This document shows positions 1 through 8,155 of a stretch of 64,000 nt of DNA, piece after piece. Positions within the stretch are counted from its first letter, which is position 1. Every line of letters starts with the position of its first letter. The notes under the pieces were generated by a model, which saw nothing but the letters and a program-made list of their open reading frames with translations, did no database searches and had not been told where the DNA came from. The position numbers and the translations under genes were made by a program. The stretch is from Teretinema zuelzerae (GTDB taxonomy: Bacteria; Spirochaetota; Spirochaetia; Treponematales; Treponemataceae): NCBI RefSeq assembly GCF_021021555.1, contig NZ_JAINWA010000003.1:682001-746000 (forward strand). Reading direction: 5' to 3'.

Positions 1-452
1 AGAACCAGCCACATGATGGACATGAACATGACGGCTGCGAAGCCGACGTACATGGCGATCGTCATTTCCTCGCCCTTGACCCGGTTCAACAGCTGGCTAT
101 AGAGCCAGCCGAGAACGATGGCGAAGGGAATGGAAAGGCCCATGGCGCCGAAGATCCCGATCCAGCCGGTAAGACCGAACTGGACAGCCATGGTCGAGCC
201 GAGAAGACCTGCGATGACGCCGAGCGAAAGCCCGAAGTTAAGCCCGCAGCCGGACTGGATCATGGGAACCATGGCCAGAACCAGCAGGGCGTTCATGCCG
301 AAGCGGTTCATGATGTCCGAAAGCGAGGCCGCGATGCTCACCCGCACAAAGGGCGCGAGAATGAACAGGGCGACCAGAAACAAGCCGATGATGATGCGCG
401 GCCAGCCGAAGTCGGCGAGAGCGGCGCGGATGCGCGTACGTACGTCTGTCAT
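1..452 (-). CDS. ABC transporter permease, sugar type (partial, runs off left edge)
   Basis: Minus-strand frame starting MTDVRTRIRAALADFG and open to the window edge, so only the first ~150 residues are present. It shows alternating hydrophobic stretches (around residues 18-38, 47-64, 66-85, 90-110, 125-145), as in the RbsC/BPD_transp_2 family of monosaccharide or nucleoside transporter permeases. Its ATG overlaps the stop of the ATPase gene by 4 bases (ATGA), so the two are translationally coupled. The order binding protein, ATPase, permease shows it is the membrane channel of that transporter. Substrate unknown. A second permease could lie beyond the edge. Confidence 0.8.
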   Translation of the reverse strand, partial: MTDVRTRIRAALADFGWPRIIIGLFLVALFILAPFVRVSIAASLSDIMNRFGMNALLVLAMVPMIQSGCGLNFGLSLGVIAGLLGSTMAVQFGLTGWIGIFGAMGLSIPFAIVLGWLYSQLLNRVKGEEMTIAMYVGFAAVMFMSIMWLV

Positions 453-2086
453 GGGGTTCGACCCTCCAAAGCGGTGTTTCCGGGGTTTTCCTTCCCGGAC
501 TGTTCATGGCGGATGCCGGCCATGTACAGGGCGAAATCTGCCTGGCTCGACTCGGGATCGAGGATGCCCGCGATTTCGCCGTTGGAAACGATGGCGACGC
601 GGTCGCAGATGGAGCGGAGCTCTTCAAGCTCGCTGGATACCATCACGATGGTGGTTCCCTGGTCCCTGTTCACCCGGCGAAGCACGTCGAGAACGATAGA
701 CTTCGCGCCGATGTCGATTCCGCGGGTTGGCTCCGAAACGAACAGAAGATCCGGCCCGAGGCAGAACGCCTTTGCGAGGCACACCTTCTGCTGGTTTCCT
801 CCGGACAGCTCCTTGGCCGCCTGGAATGAGCCGGTGCACTTGATCTCCAGCATTTTGATGTATTCGTCGGCGAGTTCCTTCATTGCCTTCTCGTCTCTCT
901 GGGTAAAGAGGCCGCCGAGCCAGGATTTCAGAAATCTGCCTTGAGTCTGCATCGCGGTGAAGGCGATATTCCACTCAAGGGTTTCATCCAGCAGGAGACC
1001 GACCCCGCGCCTATCTTCCGATACGAAGGCAAGGCCTTCCAGGAGCGGAACGCGCGGATTCCCGAGAGGAAGGGGCTTGCCCTTGAACATCACGGAACCG
1101 CCGGCGGGATAGAGGCTCATGATCCCGTTGGGGATGCCGATCTTGCCCTGGCCAGCCAAACCGCCGATGCCGAATATTTCTCCCTGGCGCACTTCGAAGG
1201 AAGCGTTCCGGACGATTTCTCCGGGCATGTCCACCCACAAGCGGTCGACCGACAGAATCGGCTCGCCGAACGAGCGGCCCGCTTCCCGGCGAGCGGCGGT
1301 ATTCACTTCGCGGCCGACCATGGAAACGGCGATGTCCTCGATGGTGGTCTGCGAGGCGGGAATGTCGCGGACGGATTTTCCGTCGCGCAGAGTCAGCACG
1401 CGGTCGCAGATATTCACGATTTCGTGGAGCCGATGGGAAATAAAAATAACCGCGATGCCTGTCTGCGCGAGCTTTTTTACAGCCGCCAGAAGGATTTCCG
1501 CTTCCGATTCGGTTAAAACCGCGGTGGGCTCGTCGAGAACCAGAATGCGCACGCGTTCGCGGTCGATTTCTCGCGCGATTTCAGTAAACTGTTTATGTCC
1601 GATGGGCATTTCGGAAATCTTCATCTCGGGATCGATTTCGATTCCAAGGCGGGAGATGGCCGACTGAGCCCGGTCCTTCATGGTTTTTCTGTCCAGGGTC
1701 CGCATGCGCGGTCCGAAGACGTCTGAGATGATGCCGGGTTTCGATATCTCCCGGTTAAGCATGATGTTTTCAACGGCGGTGAATCCGGGAATGAGAGAAA
1801 ACTCCTGGTGAACCATTCCGATACCCGCGTCGAGAGCGTCGAAGGGACTGGAAAAGGAGACTTCCTTTCCGTCCACAAGAATTTTTCCGCCGTAACCGCC
1901 CGTTTCGCGGATCACCGGCATGCCGAAAAGGATGCTCATGAGGGTGGTTTTTCCCGCCCCGTTTTCGCCGACCAGCCCGAGGATTTCGCCCGCGGCCAGA
2001 TCAAAGCTGACGTTCTCAAGGACAACGGTTCCGGAGAAGTCTTTGGTTACGCCTTCAAGGCGCAATAGTGGTGTTTCATTAGACAT
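449..2086 (-). CDS. sugar-type ABC transporter ATP-binding protein (tandem ATPase, MglA/RbsA class)
   Basis: 545-residue double ATPase. The first cassette has Walker A GENGAGKTT and Walker B ILVLDEPTA; the second has a degenerate P-loop (GLAGQGKIG), signature LSGGNQQKV and LLFVSEPTRGID. This asymmetry is normal for the RbsA/MglA class, where the second site is often degenerate. The start was placed at MSNETPLL because AGGAAG lies just upstream; the open frame extends 26 residues further without a better ribosome site. The gene lies between the DUF3798 binding protein (about 120 bases upstream) and a permease (4-base overlap). It powers import of an unknown, probably small, solute. Confidence 0.9.
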   Translation of the reverse strand: MSNETPLLRLEGVTKDFSGTVVLENVSFDLAAGEILGLVGENGAGKTTLMSILFGMPVIRETGGYGGKILVDGKEVSFSSPFDALDAGIGMVHQEFSLIPGFTAVENIMLNREISKPGIISDVFGPRMRTLDRKTMKDRAQSAISRLGIEIDPEMKISEMPIGHKQFTEIAREIDRERVRILVLDEPTAVLTESEAEILLAAVKKLAQTGIAVIFISHRLHEIVNICDRVLTLRDGKSVRDIPASQTTIEDIAVSMVGREVNTAARREAGRSFGEPILSVDRLWVDMPGEIVRNASFEVRQGEIFGIGGLAGQGKIGIPNGIMSLYPAGGSVMFKGKPLPLGNPRVPLLEGLAFVSEDRRGVGLLLDETLEWNIAFTAMQTQGRFLKSWLGGLFTQRDEKAMKELADEYIKMLEIKCTGSFQAAKELSGGNQQKVCLAKAFCLGPDLLFVSEPTRGIDIGAKSIVLDVLRRVNRDQGTTIVMVSSELEELRSICDRVAIVSNGEIAGILDPESSQADFALYMAGIRHEQSGKENPGNTALEGRTP

Positions 2087-2207
2087 AGCTTCCTGCTGTG
2101 GAAAAGCCGATCGGCCTTCCGGCTCCGCGAGGAACCGGAGAGGACTTGAAAACCCCGGCTGCATGAAGCGGCCGGGGTATCATGATCAACCCTTCAAAAA
2201 AAGGTGT

Positions 2208-3434
2208 TTATTTGGAGAACTTGATGTTGTAGTACTTCTCGGGGACTTCGAGAGAAGTCGTGGGCAGATAGCCCTGTCCGAAAATGTACGTATCCATGTA
2301 CACGAGTGTGTGGTTCTTCGCGCGCACGCCGGTGTTCGCGTCGATATAGCTTCCGCCGTTCCACTTGGCGCCGGGGGTGTATTCGCCCAGCGATTTGTAG
2401 AGGTCGCTCATGCTTCCCTTGGTCGCGGTTCCCTCGACGATTCTCTTCGCGTACTCGCCGAGTCCGGCGGTGACGGTGAATCCGTAGGAGAAGGCCCAGG
2501 TTCCGAACTTGCCGGCGCCGGCTTTCGCGACGACGGTGGATTCAACCTTCTTGAGGATGGCGGGGAAATTTCCCGCTTCCGCAGAGAGGTCGATTCCGAA
2601 AGCTCCCGGATATCCCATGAGGGGAGAAGGAAGATCGGCTTCCACGAACATTCCGCCGAAGGCCGCGATCTGCTTCAGCAGGGGCTCGGTGTGGGCGTCG
2701 TTGGTGCAGAAAAATGCGGTTTCCTTTCCGTACTTCTGGATCCACTGGGGAACCTTCTCGAGGATGAACTGCTGGGCGCCCGCGACGCCGACGTCGCTGG
2801 TGGGGTCGGGAGCTGTTTCGAATACGAAATTAAGCCCGAGGTCCTTACAAGCGGCTTCCATGATCTGGCGGCGGAGTCCCAGGGATTCATAGGACATATG
2901 GCGGGGGAAGGAAATGTGAACGAAGTTCTTCGCTCCCATCTGCTTGGCCGCCCAAATGATAGTGTATCCGCGGGAAATGAAGTCAGCGTTGATCGCGAGA
3001 TCGGCTGACGACTGGATGACGAGGGGATCTTCGTGGGCTTCGCCTGCGAAGCACAGAATGTCCGGTCTTTTCGCCTTTACGCGCTTGAACGCTTCCGCTG
3101 TTCCGGGAACAGCCTGGTTCACGACGATGGCTTTCATGGCGGGGTCGTCGGCAAGGGCGACGATCTGGGAGATGGTGGTCTCCTGCTGGGACATGAAGTC
3201 GTCGGGATAGGTGATGTGCTGGATCATGCCGCCGGTCTTAACCGCGCCGTAGCGTTTGATCAGTTCTTCCGCTCCGCGAAGATCGTCTTCGGATTGCGAA
3301 ACCGTTCCGGTCACCACGCCAATGTGGAAACCACCGGCCTTTGCGGTAGTCTTGCCGGCTTCCTGAGTGCCGCCTGCGAAGACCATGGAAGCGGCAGCTA
3401 AAACAGCCGCAAGAGTCAAAAGTCTCTTAGTCAT
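2208..3434 (-). CDS. DUF3798-family periplasmic binding protein of an ABC transporter
   Basis: 408 residues with a signal peptide (MTKRLLTLAAVLAAASMVFA) followed by GGTQEAG, a mature end common in treponemal exported proteins; the lipobox cysteine is absent. The mature part begins HIGVVTGTVSQSEDDLRGAE, which I recognise as the DUF3798 family (two-lobed, periplasmic-binding-protein-like, often treponemal or fusobacterial). It sits directly upstream of a sugar-type ATPase and permease, so it is most likely the solute receptor of that importer. The ligand is unknown. AAGGAG precedes the ATG. The family call is from memory of the motif, not from a search. Confidence 0.8.
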   Translation of the reverse strand: MTKRLLTLAAVLAAASMVFAGGTQEAGKTTAKAGGFHIGVVTGTVSQSEDDLRGAEELIKRYGAVKTGGMIQHITYPDDFMSQQETTISQIVALADDPAMKAIVVNQAVPGTAEAFKRVKAKRPDILCFAGEAHEDPLVIQSSADLAINADFISRGYTIIWAAKQMGAKNFVHISFPRHMSYESLGLRRQIMEAACKDLGLNFVFETAPDPTSDVGVAGAQQFILEKVPQWIQKYGKETAFFCTNDAHTEPLLKQIAAFGGMFVEADLPSPLMGYPGAFGIDLSAEAGNFPAILKKVESTVVAKAGAGKFGTWAFSYGFTVTAGLGEYAKRIVEGTATKGSMSDLYKSLGEYTPGAKWNGGSYIDANTGVRAKNHTLVYMDTYIFGQGYLPTTSLEVPEKYYNIKFSK

Positions 3435-3635
3435 ACAGAACTCTCCTTGTTTTTATTCAACCAGTGATATTACTACTCTTTTCCGCCCTCGGTAAACCTA
3501 AATTTACAAAAAACGCTGATATCCTCTCTTTTTTTCACTTATGTTAGACAATGTTGACAATATTTTTTTCCTGTGCTTTAGTAGCTGTGGTCTGACTGCA
3601 GCAGACCGTCTCTGCGAGCACGTAATTATCGGTGT
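3435..3635 (-). promoter_or_regulatory. intergenic region upstream of the DUF3798 gene, weak promoter candidate
   Basis: AT-rich upstream region of the binding-protein operon. On the minus strand TTTACC is followed 18 bases later by TAATAT, a weak -35/-10 pair. The inverted repeat GTAAA-6-TTTAC (3492-3507) overlaps the -35 and could be an operator. On the plus strand TTGACA (3554-3559) lies 17 bases before TTTAGT, and a small hairpin GGTCTG/CAGACC sits at 3589-3607; no reading frame follows. Both readings are tentative. Confidence 0.3.
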
Positions 3636-3673
3636 AAAAAAAAAGCCCCTGTCCGGAATAAACCGGACAGGGG
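3636..3673 (-). terminator. rho-independent terminator of the 79-residue gene
   Basis: Perfect 11-bp stem (3646-3656 with 3663-3673, 6-base loop) followed on the minus strand by nine T residues. It lies immediately after the stop of the small minus-strand gene and separates it from the DUF3798 transporter operon. Confidence 0.9.
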
Positions 3674-3678
3674 TTCCG

Positions 3679-3918
3679 CTAAATCAGGTGAGCCCACCAG
3701 GGCTCAAGAATCGGAAAGAAATACCGGTCGCTTTCGGGAAGCATGCTGATGAACTCCAGCGGTGCTACCTCTGCAAGATGAGCCGCCGCGTTGTTCATGA
3801 TCAATTCCCGCGACCGCTCGAGAATCCGTCTTTGCACAGGGAGCAAATGGCTGAACTCCGCGTTCACCAAAGCCATGTACTCCTCAGTCCAGACGACCAC
3901 CTCGGACATGTTGTTCAT
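3679..3918 (-). CDS. hypothetical protein, 79 residues
   Basis: Small protein starting MNNMSEVVVWTEEYMALVNAE, chosen because AGGAGG lies five bases before this ATG (the frame extends eight residues further upstream). It is mostly helical in appearance, with acidic N-terminus and a tryptophan-rich C-terminus (EPWWAHLI). There is no signal peptide or membrane segment. The gene stands alone, with a strong terminator just after its stop, which supports it being real. I do not recognise the family. Confidence 0.65.
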   Translation of the reverse strand: MNNMSEVVVWTEEYMALVNAEFSHLLPVQRRILERSRELIMNNAAAHLAEVAPLEFISMLPESDRYFFPILEPWWAHLI

Positions 3919-4082
3919 ACACCCCTCCTGGACACGATGCAAAGGATACTTTCAAACCATCTGGTTTCTTTGGAAGCCGATACTGCGATTCAGAGAGAGT
4001 CGATGTCTAGCTAAGATAATACGACAGGCTTCCTGAAAAAAACAGTAAAATCCATTTTTTTTCCAGAATCTCCACACCGTCG

Positions 4083-4122
4083 TTGCAAAAACAACAGGGT
4101 ATGATTAATTCGCGATATATCG
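4083..4122 (+). promoter_or_regulatory. promoter candidate with palindrome, upstream of the D-lactate dehydrogenase-like gene
   Basis: TTGCAA (4083-4088) and TAATTC (4106-4111) are 17 bases apart; the 10-base palindrome CGATATATCG (4113-4122) would cover the start site. The gene starts at 4190 after AGGAGG. The rest of 3919-4189 also contains the upstream region of the divergent 79-residue gene; no other signal seen. Confidence 0.4.
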
Positions 4123-4189
4123 TCTTTTTTTTAACGAATCCTATTTTCCTACTAAACCGATTGTAGTATATTTCATTCAGGAGGAATCC

Positions 4190-5284
4190 ATGAAAGACCA
4201 CGTGCGTATCGCTTTTTTCGATACTAAACCATATGACCGGAACTACTTCGAGGCGGGAGCCCGTCAGGAGGAATTTTCGGATATGCGCTTCGAGTTCAGC
4301 TTCTTCGAGAGCAAGCTGAATCCCGCCACAGCGGCCCTCGCGAAGGGCCACGAAGTCGTGTGCGCCTTCGTTAACGACAAGCTGGACGCTAAAACAATAG
4401 AAGCCCTGTCCGCAGGAGGCGTAAAACTGATAGCCCTCCGCTGCGCGGGATACAACAATGTGGATCTGCAGGCGGTGTGGGGGAAAATCCATGTCGTGCG
4501 CGTTCCGGCCTATTCTCCGCACGCGGTGGCCGAACATGCGGCGGCCCTGTTGCAAACCCTGAACAGACGCATCCACACCGCGTACAACAGGACACGGGAC
4601 GGCAACTTCACGCTCACCGGACTGGTCGGCCGGGATCTCTACGGAAAAACCGCCGGCATTATCGGAACCGGAAAAATCGGCAAGATTCTCGCGACCATCC
4701 TTCACGGCTTCGGCATGAAAATCCTGCTGGACGACCTCTATCCGGACCAGGCCTTCGCGCAGTCCATCGGAGGAGAATACGTCAGCCGGGAAAGACTCTA
4801 TGCGGAGTCCGACGTCATCAGCCTCCACTGTCCGCTCACGCCCGAGAACAAATACATGATCAACGCGGAAACCCTGAAGCTGATGAAAAAAAGCGCAATC
4901 GTCATCAATACAGGCCGCGGAGGACTCATCGATACGAAGGCCCTGGTCGATGCGCTCAAGAACGGAAAGATTCGCGGCGCGGGGCTCGATGTGTACGAGG
5001 AGGAGGATCAGTACTTTTTCGAAGATAAATCGATGGAACCGATCAGGGACGATGTTCTCGCGCGGCTGATCCAGTTTCCCAACGTCCTGCTCACCTCTCA
5101 CCAGGCCTTTCTCACCGAGGAGGCACTCGGAGAGATCGCGCGGGTGTCGCTCGACAATGTCAGGCGATGGAAAAAGGGCGAGCCGCAGATTAACGAAATT
5201 TGCTACCGATGCGTTGACGCGGGAAAGGCTTCAAGCTGCGCGAAAACGACGGAGGGACGTTGCTGGGCGGAAAGCAAACACTGA
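4190..5284 (+). CDS. D-2-hydroxyacid dehydrogenase (D-lactate dehydrogenase-like)
   Basis: 364 residues, D-isomer-specific 2-hydroxyacid dehydrogenase fold. The NAD-binding motif GIIGTGKIGK lies near residue 156. The RGGLID segment near 240 and the catalytic histidine in TSHQAFLTEEA near 303 are present, as is the catalytic arginine region in INTGRGG. The closest relatives by motif are LdhA-type D-lactate dehydrogenases, which would reoxidise NADH in fermentation. The protein is 30-35 residues longer than E. coli LdhA, ending in a cysteine-bearing tail (CYRC, then two more cysteines and GRCW). Start set by AGGAGG seven bases upstream. Substrate (pyruvate or another 2-oxoacid) is inferred. Confidence 0.88.
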   Translation: MKDHVRIAFFDTKPYDRNYFEAGARQEEFSDMRFEFSFFESKLNPATAALAKGHEVVCAFVNDKLDAKTIEALSAGGVKLIALRCAGYNNVDLQAVWGKIHVVRVPAYSPHAVAEHAAALLQTLNRRIHTAYNRTRDGNFTLTGLVGRDLYGKTAGIIGTGKIGKILATILHGFGMKILLDDLYPDQAFAQSIGGEYVSRERLYAESDVISLHCPLTPENKYMINAETLKLMKKSAIVINTGRGGLIDTKALVDALKNGKIRGAGLDVYEEEDQYFFEDKSMEPIRDDVLARLIQFPNVLLTSHQAFLTEEALGEIARVSLDNVRRWKKGEPQINEICYRCVDAGKASSCAKTTEGRCWAESKH

Positions 5285-5297
5285 TGCAGAACGCGAA

Positions 5298-6200
5298 TCA
5301 AGGGGCTGCGGAGGGGTCGTAATACAAGACCTCTTCGCAGTCTTCAGGCTTCAAACCCTTCATTATTCGGAGTTCTGCGCGAAAGGCTTCCGAGCGCTCG
5401 GCGATGTAGGGTAAAAATCCTGTACAGGCGAGTTTTCTGTTCAATATAAGGCGGTCGACCTGGGCGAGTCCCTGCAAGCGGCAGCACAGGTTTATTCCGT
5501 AGCCGACGTAGTCGCGGTATTTGAGCTGGCTCGCTTCCGCCGAAATTTCGTATTTGAACACTTTTTCCGCCACAAGGGCGCCGCCGAGGCCGAGCCCCGG
5601 ATACGGCTTGAACAGCTCCTCGTTCACGAATTCGGTGTAGGTGTCGAACACCTGCAGCGCCTCGGCGACCGATTCGCGCGTCGTATAATCCCAAATCACC
5701 AGGGCGCCGTCTCCCAGCAGCTTGTACCAGGAACAGCCGAAGGCGAATTGATTGACGCAGGAGAGAAAGTTGGAGGTGAAGTCCTTGATCAGACGAAAGA
5801 CCTCGTCCTCGCGGTTGTTGCGCAGAAAGTTGCTGAAATTGCGGATGTCGACGCAGAGAATCAGAGCGTCGTTCTTTACTTCGTCGAGATAGACGTTGTC
5901 GAAAATGTCCACCGGCATTTTGTGAAGGCCTGAAAGAGCCGAAGAATCCAGTTCGAGGGATTGATCCAGGACGCGGATGAGCGCGTGGGGAGACCCCAGC
6001 AGGCCGGAAATGCTAGAAATAATAGCGTCGTCTGTAGGAAAACACGCCATCTGAACCCTGCCGATAAGGACAGGATCGGATGAGTCCCCGTCGACAACGA
6101 CGAGAGAGCCGTCTTCTTCAAAGGCTATCGCGACGGTTCGCTGAGCGAAGGTTTCCGTGTTTTCGAGAAGAAATGACCGGGCTTTCAGGTTCACGAACAT
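5298..6200 (-). CDS. class III adenylate/guanylate cyclase domain protein
   Basis: 300 residues. An N-terminal region of about 110 residues, without recognised domain, precedes a class III cyclase homology domain. The first metal aspartate is in ILCVDIRNFSNF, the substrate-base lysine and second metal aspartate are in YKLLGDGALVIWD, and the transition-state asparagine and arginine are in GYGINLCCRLQG. All catalytic positions I can check are present, so it is probably active, making cAMP from ATP (the YRDYVG aspartate also fits adenine). No membrane segment is seen. No strong ribosome site precedes the ATG. It is transcribed away from the flavodoxin gene. Input signal unknown. Confidence 0.8.
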   Translation of the reverse strand: MFVNLKARSFLLENTETFAQRTVAIAFEEDGSLVVVDGDSSDPVLIGRVQMACFPTDDAIISSISGLLGSPHALIRVLDQSLELDSSALSGLHKMPVDIFDNVYLDEVKNDALILCVDIRNFSNFLRNNREDEVFRLIKDFTSNFLSCVNQFAFGCSWYKLLGDGALVIWDYTTRESVAEALQVFDTYTEFVNEELFKPYPGLGLGGALVAEKVFKYEISAEASQLKYRDYVGYGINLCCRLQGLAQVDRLILNRKLACTGFLPYIAERSEAFRAELRIMKGLKPEDCEEVLYYDPSAAP

Positions 6201-6229
6201 ACGCCCATGATAACATATCGTAAAAGGAT

Positions 6230-6258
6230 TTGCATCAGCCCTTCACTCGGGATATACT
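6230..6258 (+). promoter_or_regulatory. sigma-70 type promoter of the flavodoxin gene
   Basis: TTGCAT (6230-6235), 17-base spacer, TATACT (6253-6258). The start codon of the flavodoxin gene follows at 6286 with GGAGG between. Confidence 0.6.
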
Positions 6259-6285
6259 TTTTCAAGCGAGTTTTTTGGAGGCATT

Positions 6286-6789
6286 ATGAAATCCGTACTG
6301 ATTGCGTACTACACGAAAACCGGTTCAACGAAGGAAACGGCCCAACTCATCGAAAAAACCCTGAAAGAAGCGGGATTGAACGCTGAGGCGAAGGCCGTCT
6401 CCGATGATCTTTCGCCCGCCGATTACGACGCGTGCATCATCGGGGGTCCGGTCAACGGCATGCAGTGGGTTCCCCAGGCTGCGCAGTTCGCGTCGAAGTG
6501 GGCCGAAATCCTTAAAACAAAGAAGACGGTGCTTTTCTGCCTCTCCTATATTTACCTTACCGGCGGCAGCTTCTGGAAAAACTCGATCGCAAAAATCCTG
6601 AAACCCTTCGCCGATTCGACGGACGCGATGGAAACGGCAGTGTTCGGCGGGCGCGTCGAAGGGCCGCTCCCTGCGCCGATGCGATTCATCTTCGGGATAA
6701 AAAGGGACAGCCCCCTGGATCTGGTGAACCACGAAGGAATCGCCGCCTGGGCAAAGGAGCTCGCGCCGCGTCTGCAAGACGGAGACTGA
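6286..6789 (+). CDS. flavodoxin-domain protein
   Basis: 167 residues. It opens MKSVLIAYYTKTGSTKETA, the flavodoxin FMN-phosphate loop (TxTGxT), and continues with the central strand DYDACIIGGPVNGMQW and TVLFCLSYIYLTGG. Length fits a single flavodoxin fold. It resembles the HemG-like/flavodoxin-domain oxidoreductases rather than the classical acidic electron-transfer flavodoxins, so a quinone or small-molecule reductase role is possible. Soluble, cytoplasmic. GGAGG precedes the ATG. No operon partner. Confidence 0.85.
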   Translation: MKSVLIAYYTKTGSTKETAQLIEKTLKEAGLNAEAKAVSDDLSPADYDACIIGGPVNGMQWVPQAAQFASKWAEILKTKKTVLFCLSYIYLTGGSFWKNSIAKILKPFADSTDAMETAVFGGRVEGPLPAPMRFIFGIKRDSPLDLVNHEGIAAWAKELAPRLQDGD

Positions 6790-6832
6790 GCGGAGACTGC
6801 GAGCGGTCCTTATTCTCGGAAATGAAAAACGC

Positions 6833-7513
6833 TTACGGAAACCGGGATGAAAGGTAGTGATAGCGGCTTCGCAAAATCGCGCTTTTATTCAGGGAATAGG
6901 GTTCGTATTTGATAGGCGACGATAAAAGAGTGACCAGGCGGACAGCCTGATCGGATGACAGAGAGGCGACGCCCCGGCGATAGTGATGGCGCGAGGCGGC
7001 CTCGATGCCGTAGACGCCCTTTCCCCACTCCGCGTAATTGAGATAGAGCTCCAGAATCCGGTCCTTGTCGAGAATAAGCTCCATCTCCAGAGCGATAATC
7101 ATTTCCAGATATTTTCTAAGATAGCTTTTTTCCGGCACCAGAAAGAGGGTTCGGGCGGTTTGCATGGTGATCGTGCTGCCGCCGTAGACCGGCTTCTCAA
7201 GCTGTTTATTAACCAGCCAGGCGTGTTTCAGGGCTGAGGGTATAATGCCGTGATGGGAATAAAAGGTTCCGTCTTCCACCCGGATAACCATCTGGCGGAC
7301 TTTCTTCGGAATCTTGCCCAGAGGAAGGAAGCGCATTTCGTTCGAAGGCCACTTATAGGCGATCTTCCGATAGATCATGATGCCGGTCGTCCGGGGATTC
7401 GCCGTCCGATACCGGAAGAGCAAAACCGACGTGAACAGCATGAAGGCCACATGAAGAACCGCAATCGCGGCGAGCGCGCGAAGCGCAAACCGCGCAATCT
7501 TATTCTGACGCAT
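6833..7513 (-). CDS. mtgA: monofunctional peptidoglycan glycosyltransferase
   Basis: 226 residues. One N-terminal membrane helix (about residues 9-33) is followed by a GT51 domain. Motif 1 is VEDGTFYSHHG (catalytic glutamate); GGSTITMQTAR and the helix ending ILELYLNYAEWG are also present. There is no transpeptidase domain, so it is a monofunctional enzyme that polymerises lipid II glycan strands in the periplasm. Start set at ATG of MRQNKIARF; the frame continues 13 codons up to a TTG, and neither has a clear ribosome site. The usual motif GGSTITQQ reads GGSTITMQ here. Confidence 0.88.
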   Translation of the reverse strand: MRQNKIARFALRALAAIAVLHVAFMLFTSVLLFRYRTANPRTTGIMIYRKIAYKWPSNEMRFLPLGKIPKKVRQMVIRVEDGTFYSHHGIIPSALKHAWLVNKQLEKPVYGGSTITMQTARTLFLVPEKSYLRKYLEMIIALEMELILDKDRILELYLNYAEWGKGVYGIEAASRHHYRRGVASLSSDQAVRLVTLLSSPIKYEPYSLNKSAILRSRYHYLSSRFP

Positions 7514-7570
7514 ACAGGGGCTTACTCTAGCTGGTATTGAATACCTGAGCAAGCCCCCGTCAAGGAGACC

Positions 7571-8155
7571 TTACATCGAAGCGATGTTCATCCCTGCGCG
7601 TATCGCGGAAGCGTTCAGCGGCACCAGGGCCTGCTTCGATTTCGGAAAAAAGCCCGTCAGAATCGAGTCTACCGAGTCGAGGGACAGAGCGCCGGTGAGG
7701 CGGGCGAGTGCGCCGAGCATCACCATATTTGCGGTTTTGACCGAGCCCAGCTTTGCTGCGATCTCTCCGGCGGCAACCTGTACGACGCGGAAGCGGTCCT
7801 TCCAGGAACCGCCCTTTTCGGGAGCGAGTCCGACGGAAGCGGGATCGAGGGCGTCCAGATCCACCAGAGACGAGTTTACCAGCAGAAGCCCGCCTTCGGC
7901 GAGTACGGAAACGCAGCCGGACAGGCTGTCCTGATTCATCACCACGACCGAATCGGCCTTGCTGATGATGGGGCTCGCAATGCCCTCGTCCGAGACGATG
8001 CAGTTCGCGCGGGCGATTCCTCCGCGTTTCTCGGCTCCGTAGAACGGAAAAAAGCTCACCTCTTTTCCCTCCTTCATCCCGAAATAGCCCCAAATCTGAC
8101 CCAGGGATATGATTCCCTGGCCGCCGAAACCGGCGAATACCGTCTTTTCGCTCAT
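7571..8155 (-). CDS. 2-oxoacid:ferredoxin oxidoreductase, gamma subunit
   Basis: 194 residues of the pyruvate/ketoisovalerate oxidoreductase catalytic (gamma) domain: it opens KTVFAGFGGQGIISLGQIWG and contains the family segment FFPFYGAEKRGGIARANCIVS. The domain contacts CoA and helps in acyl-CoA formation. It is the last gene of a four-gene operon (ferredoxin, alpha, beta, gamma), overlapping the beta gene by four bases. Substrate specificity comes from the alpha subunit. Confidence 0.9.
   Translation of the reverse strand: MSEKTVFAGFGGQGIISLGQIWGYFGMKEGKEVSFFPFYGAEKRGGIARANCIVSDEGIASPIISKADSVVVMNQDSLSGCVSVLAEGGLLLVNSSLVDLDALDPASVGLAPEKGGSWKDRFRVVQVAAGEIAAKLGSVKTANMVMLGALARLTGALSLDSVDSILTGFFPKSKQALVPLNASAIRAGMNIASM

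Noticed and set aside
4007-5101. 364-codon antisense frame opposite the D-lactate dehydrogenase-like gene
   Set aside because: The plus-strand gene has catalytic motifs and a ribosome site; the antisense frame has neither.
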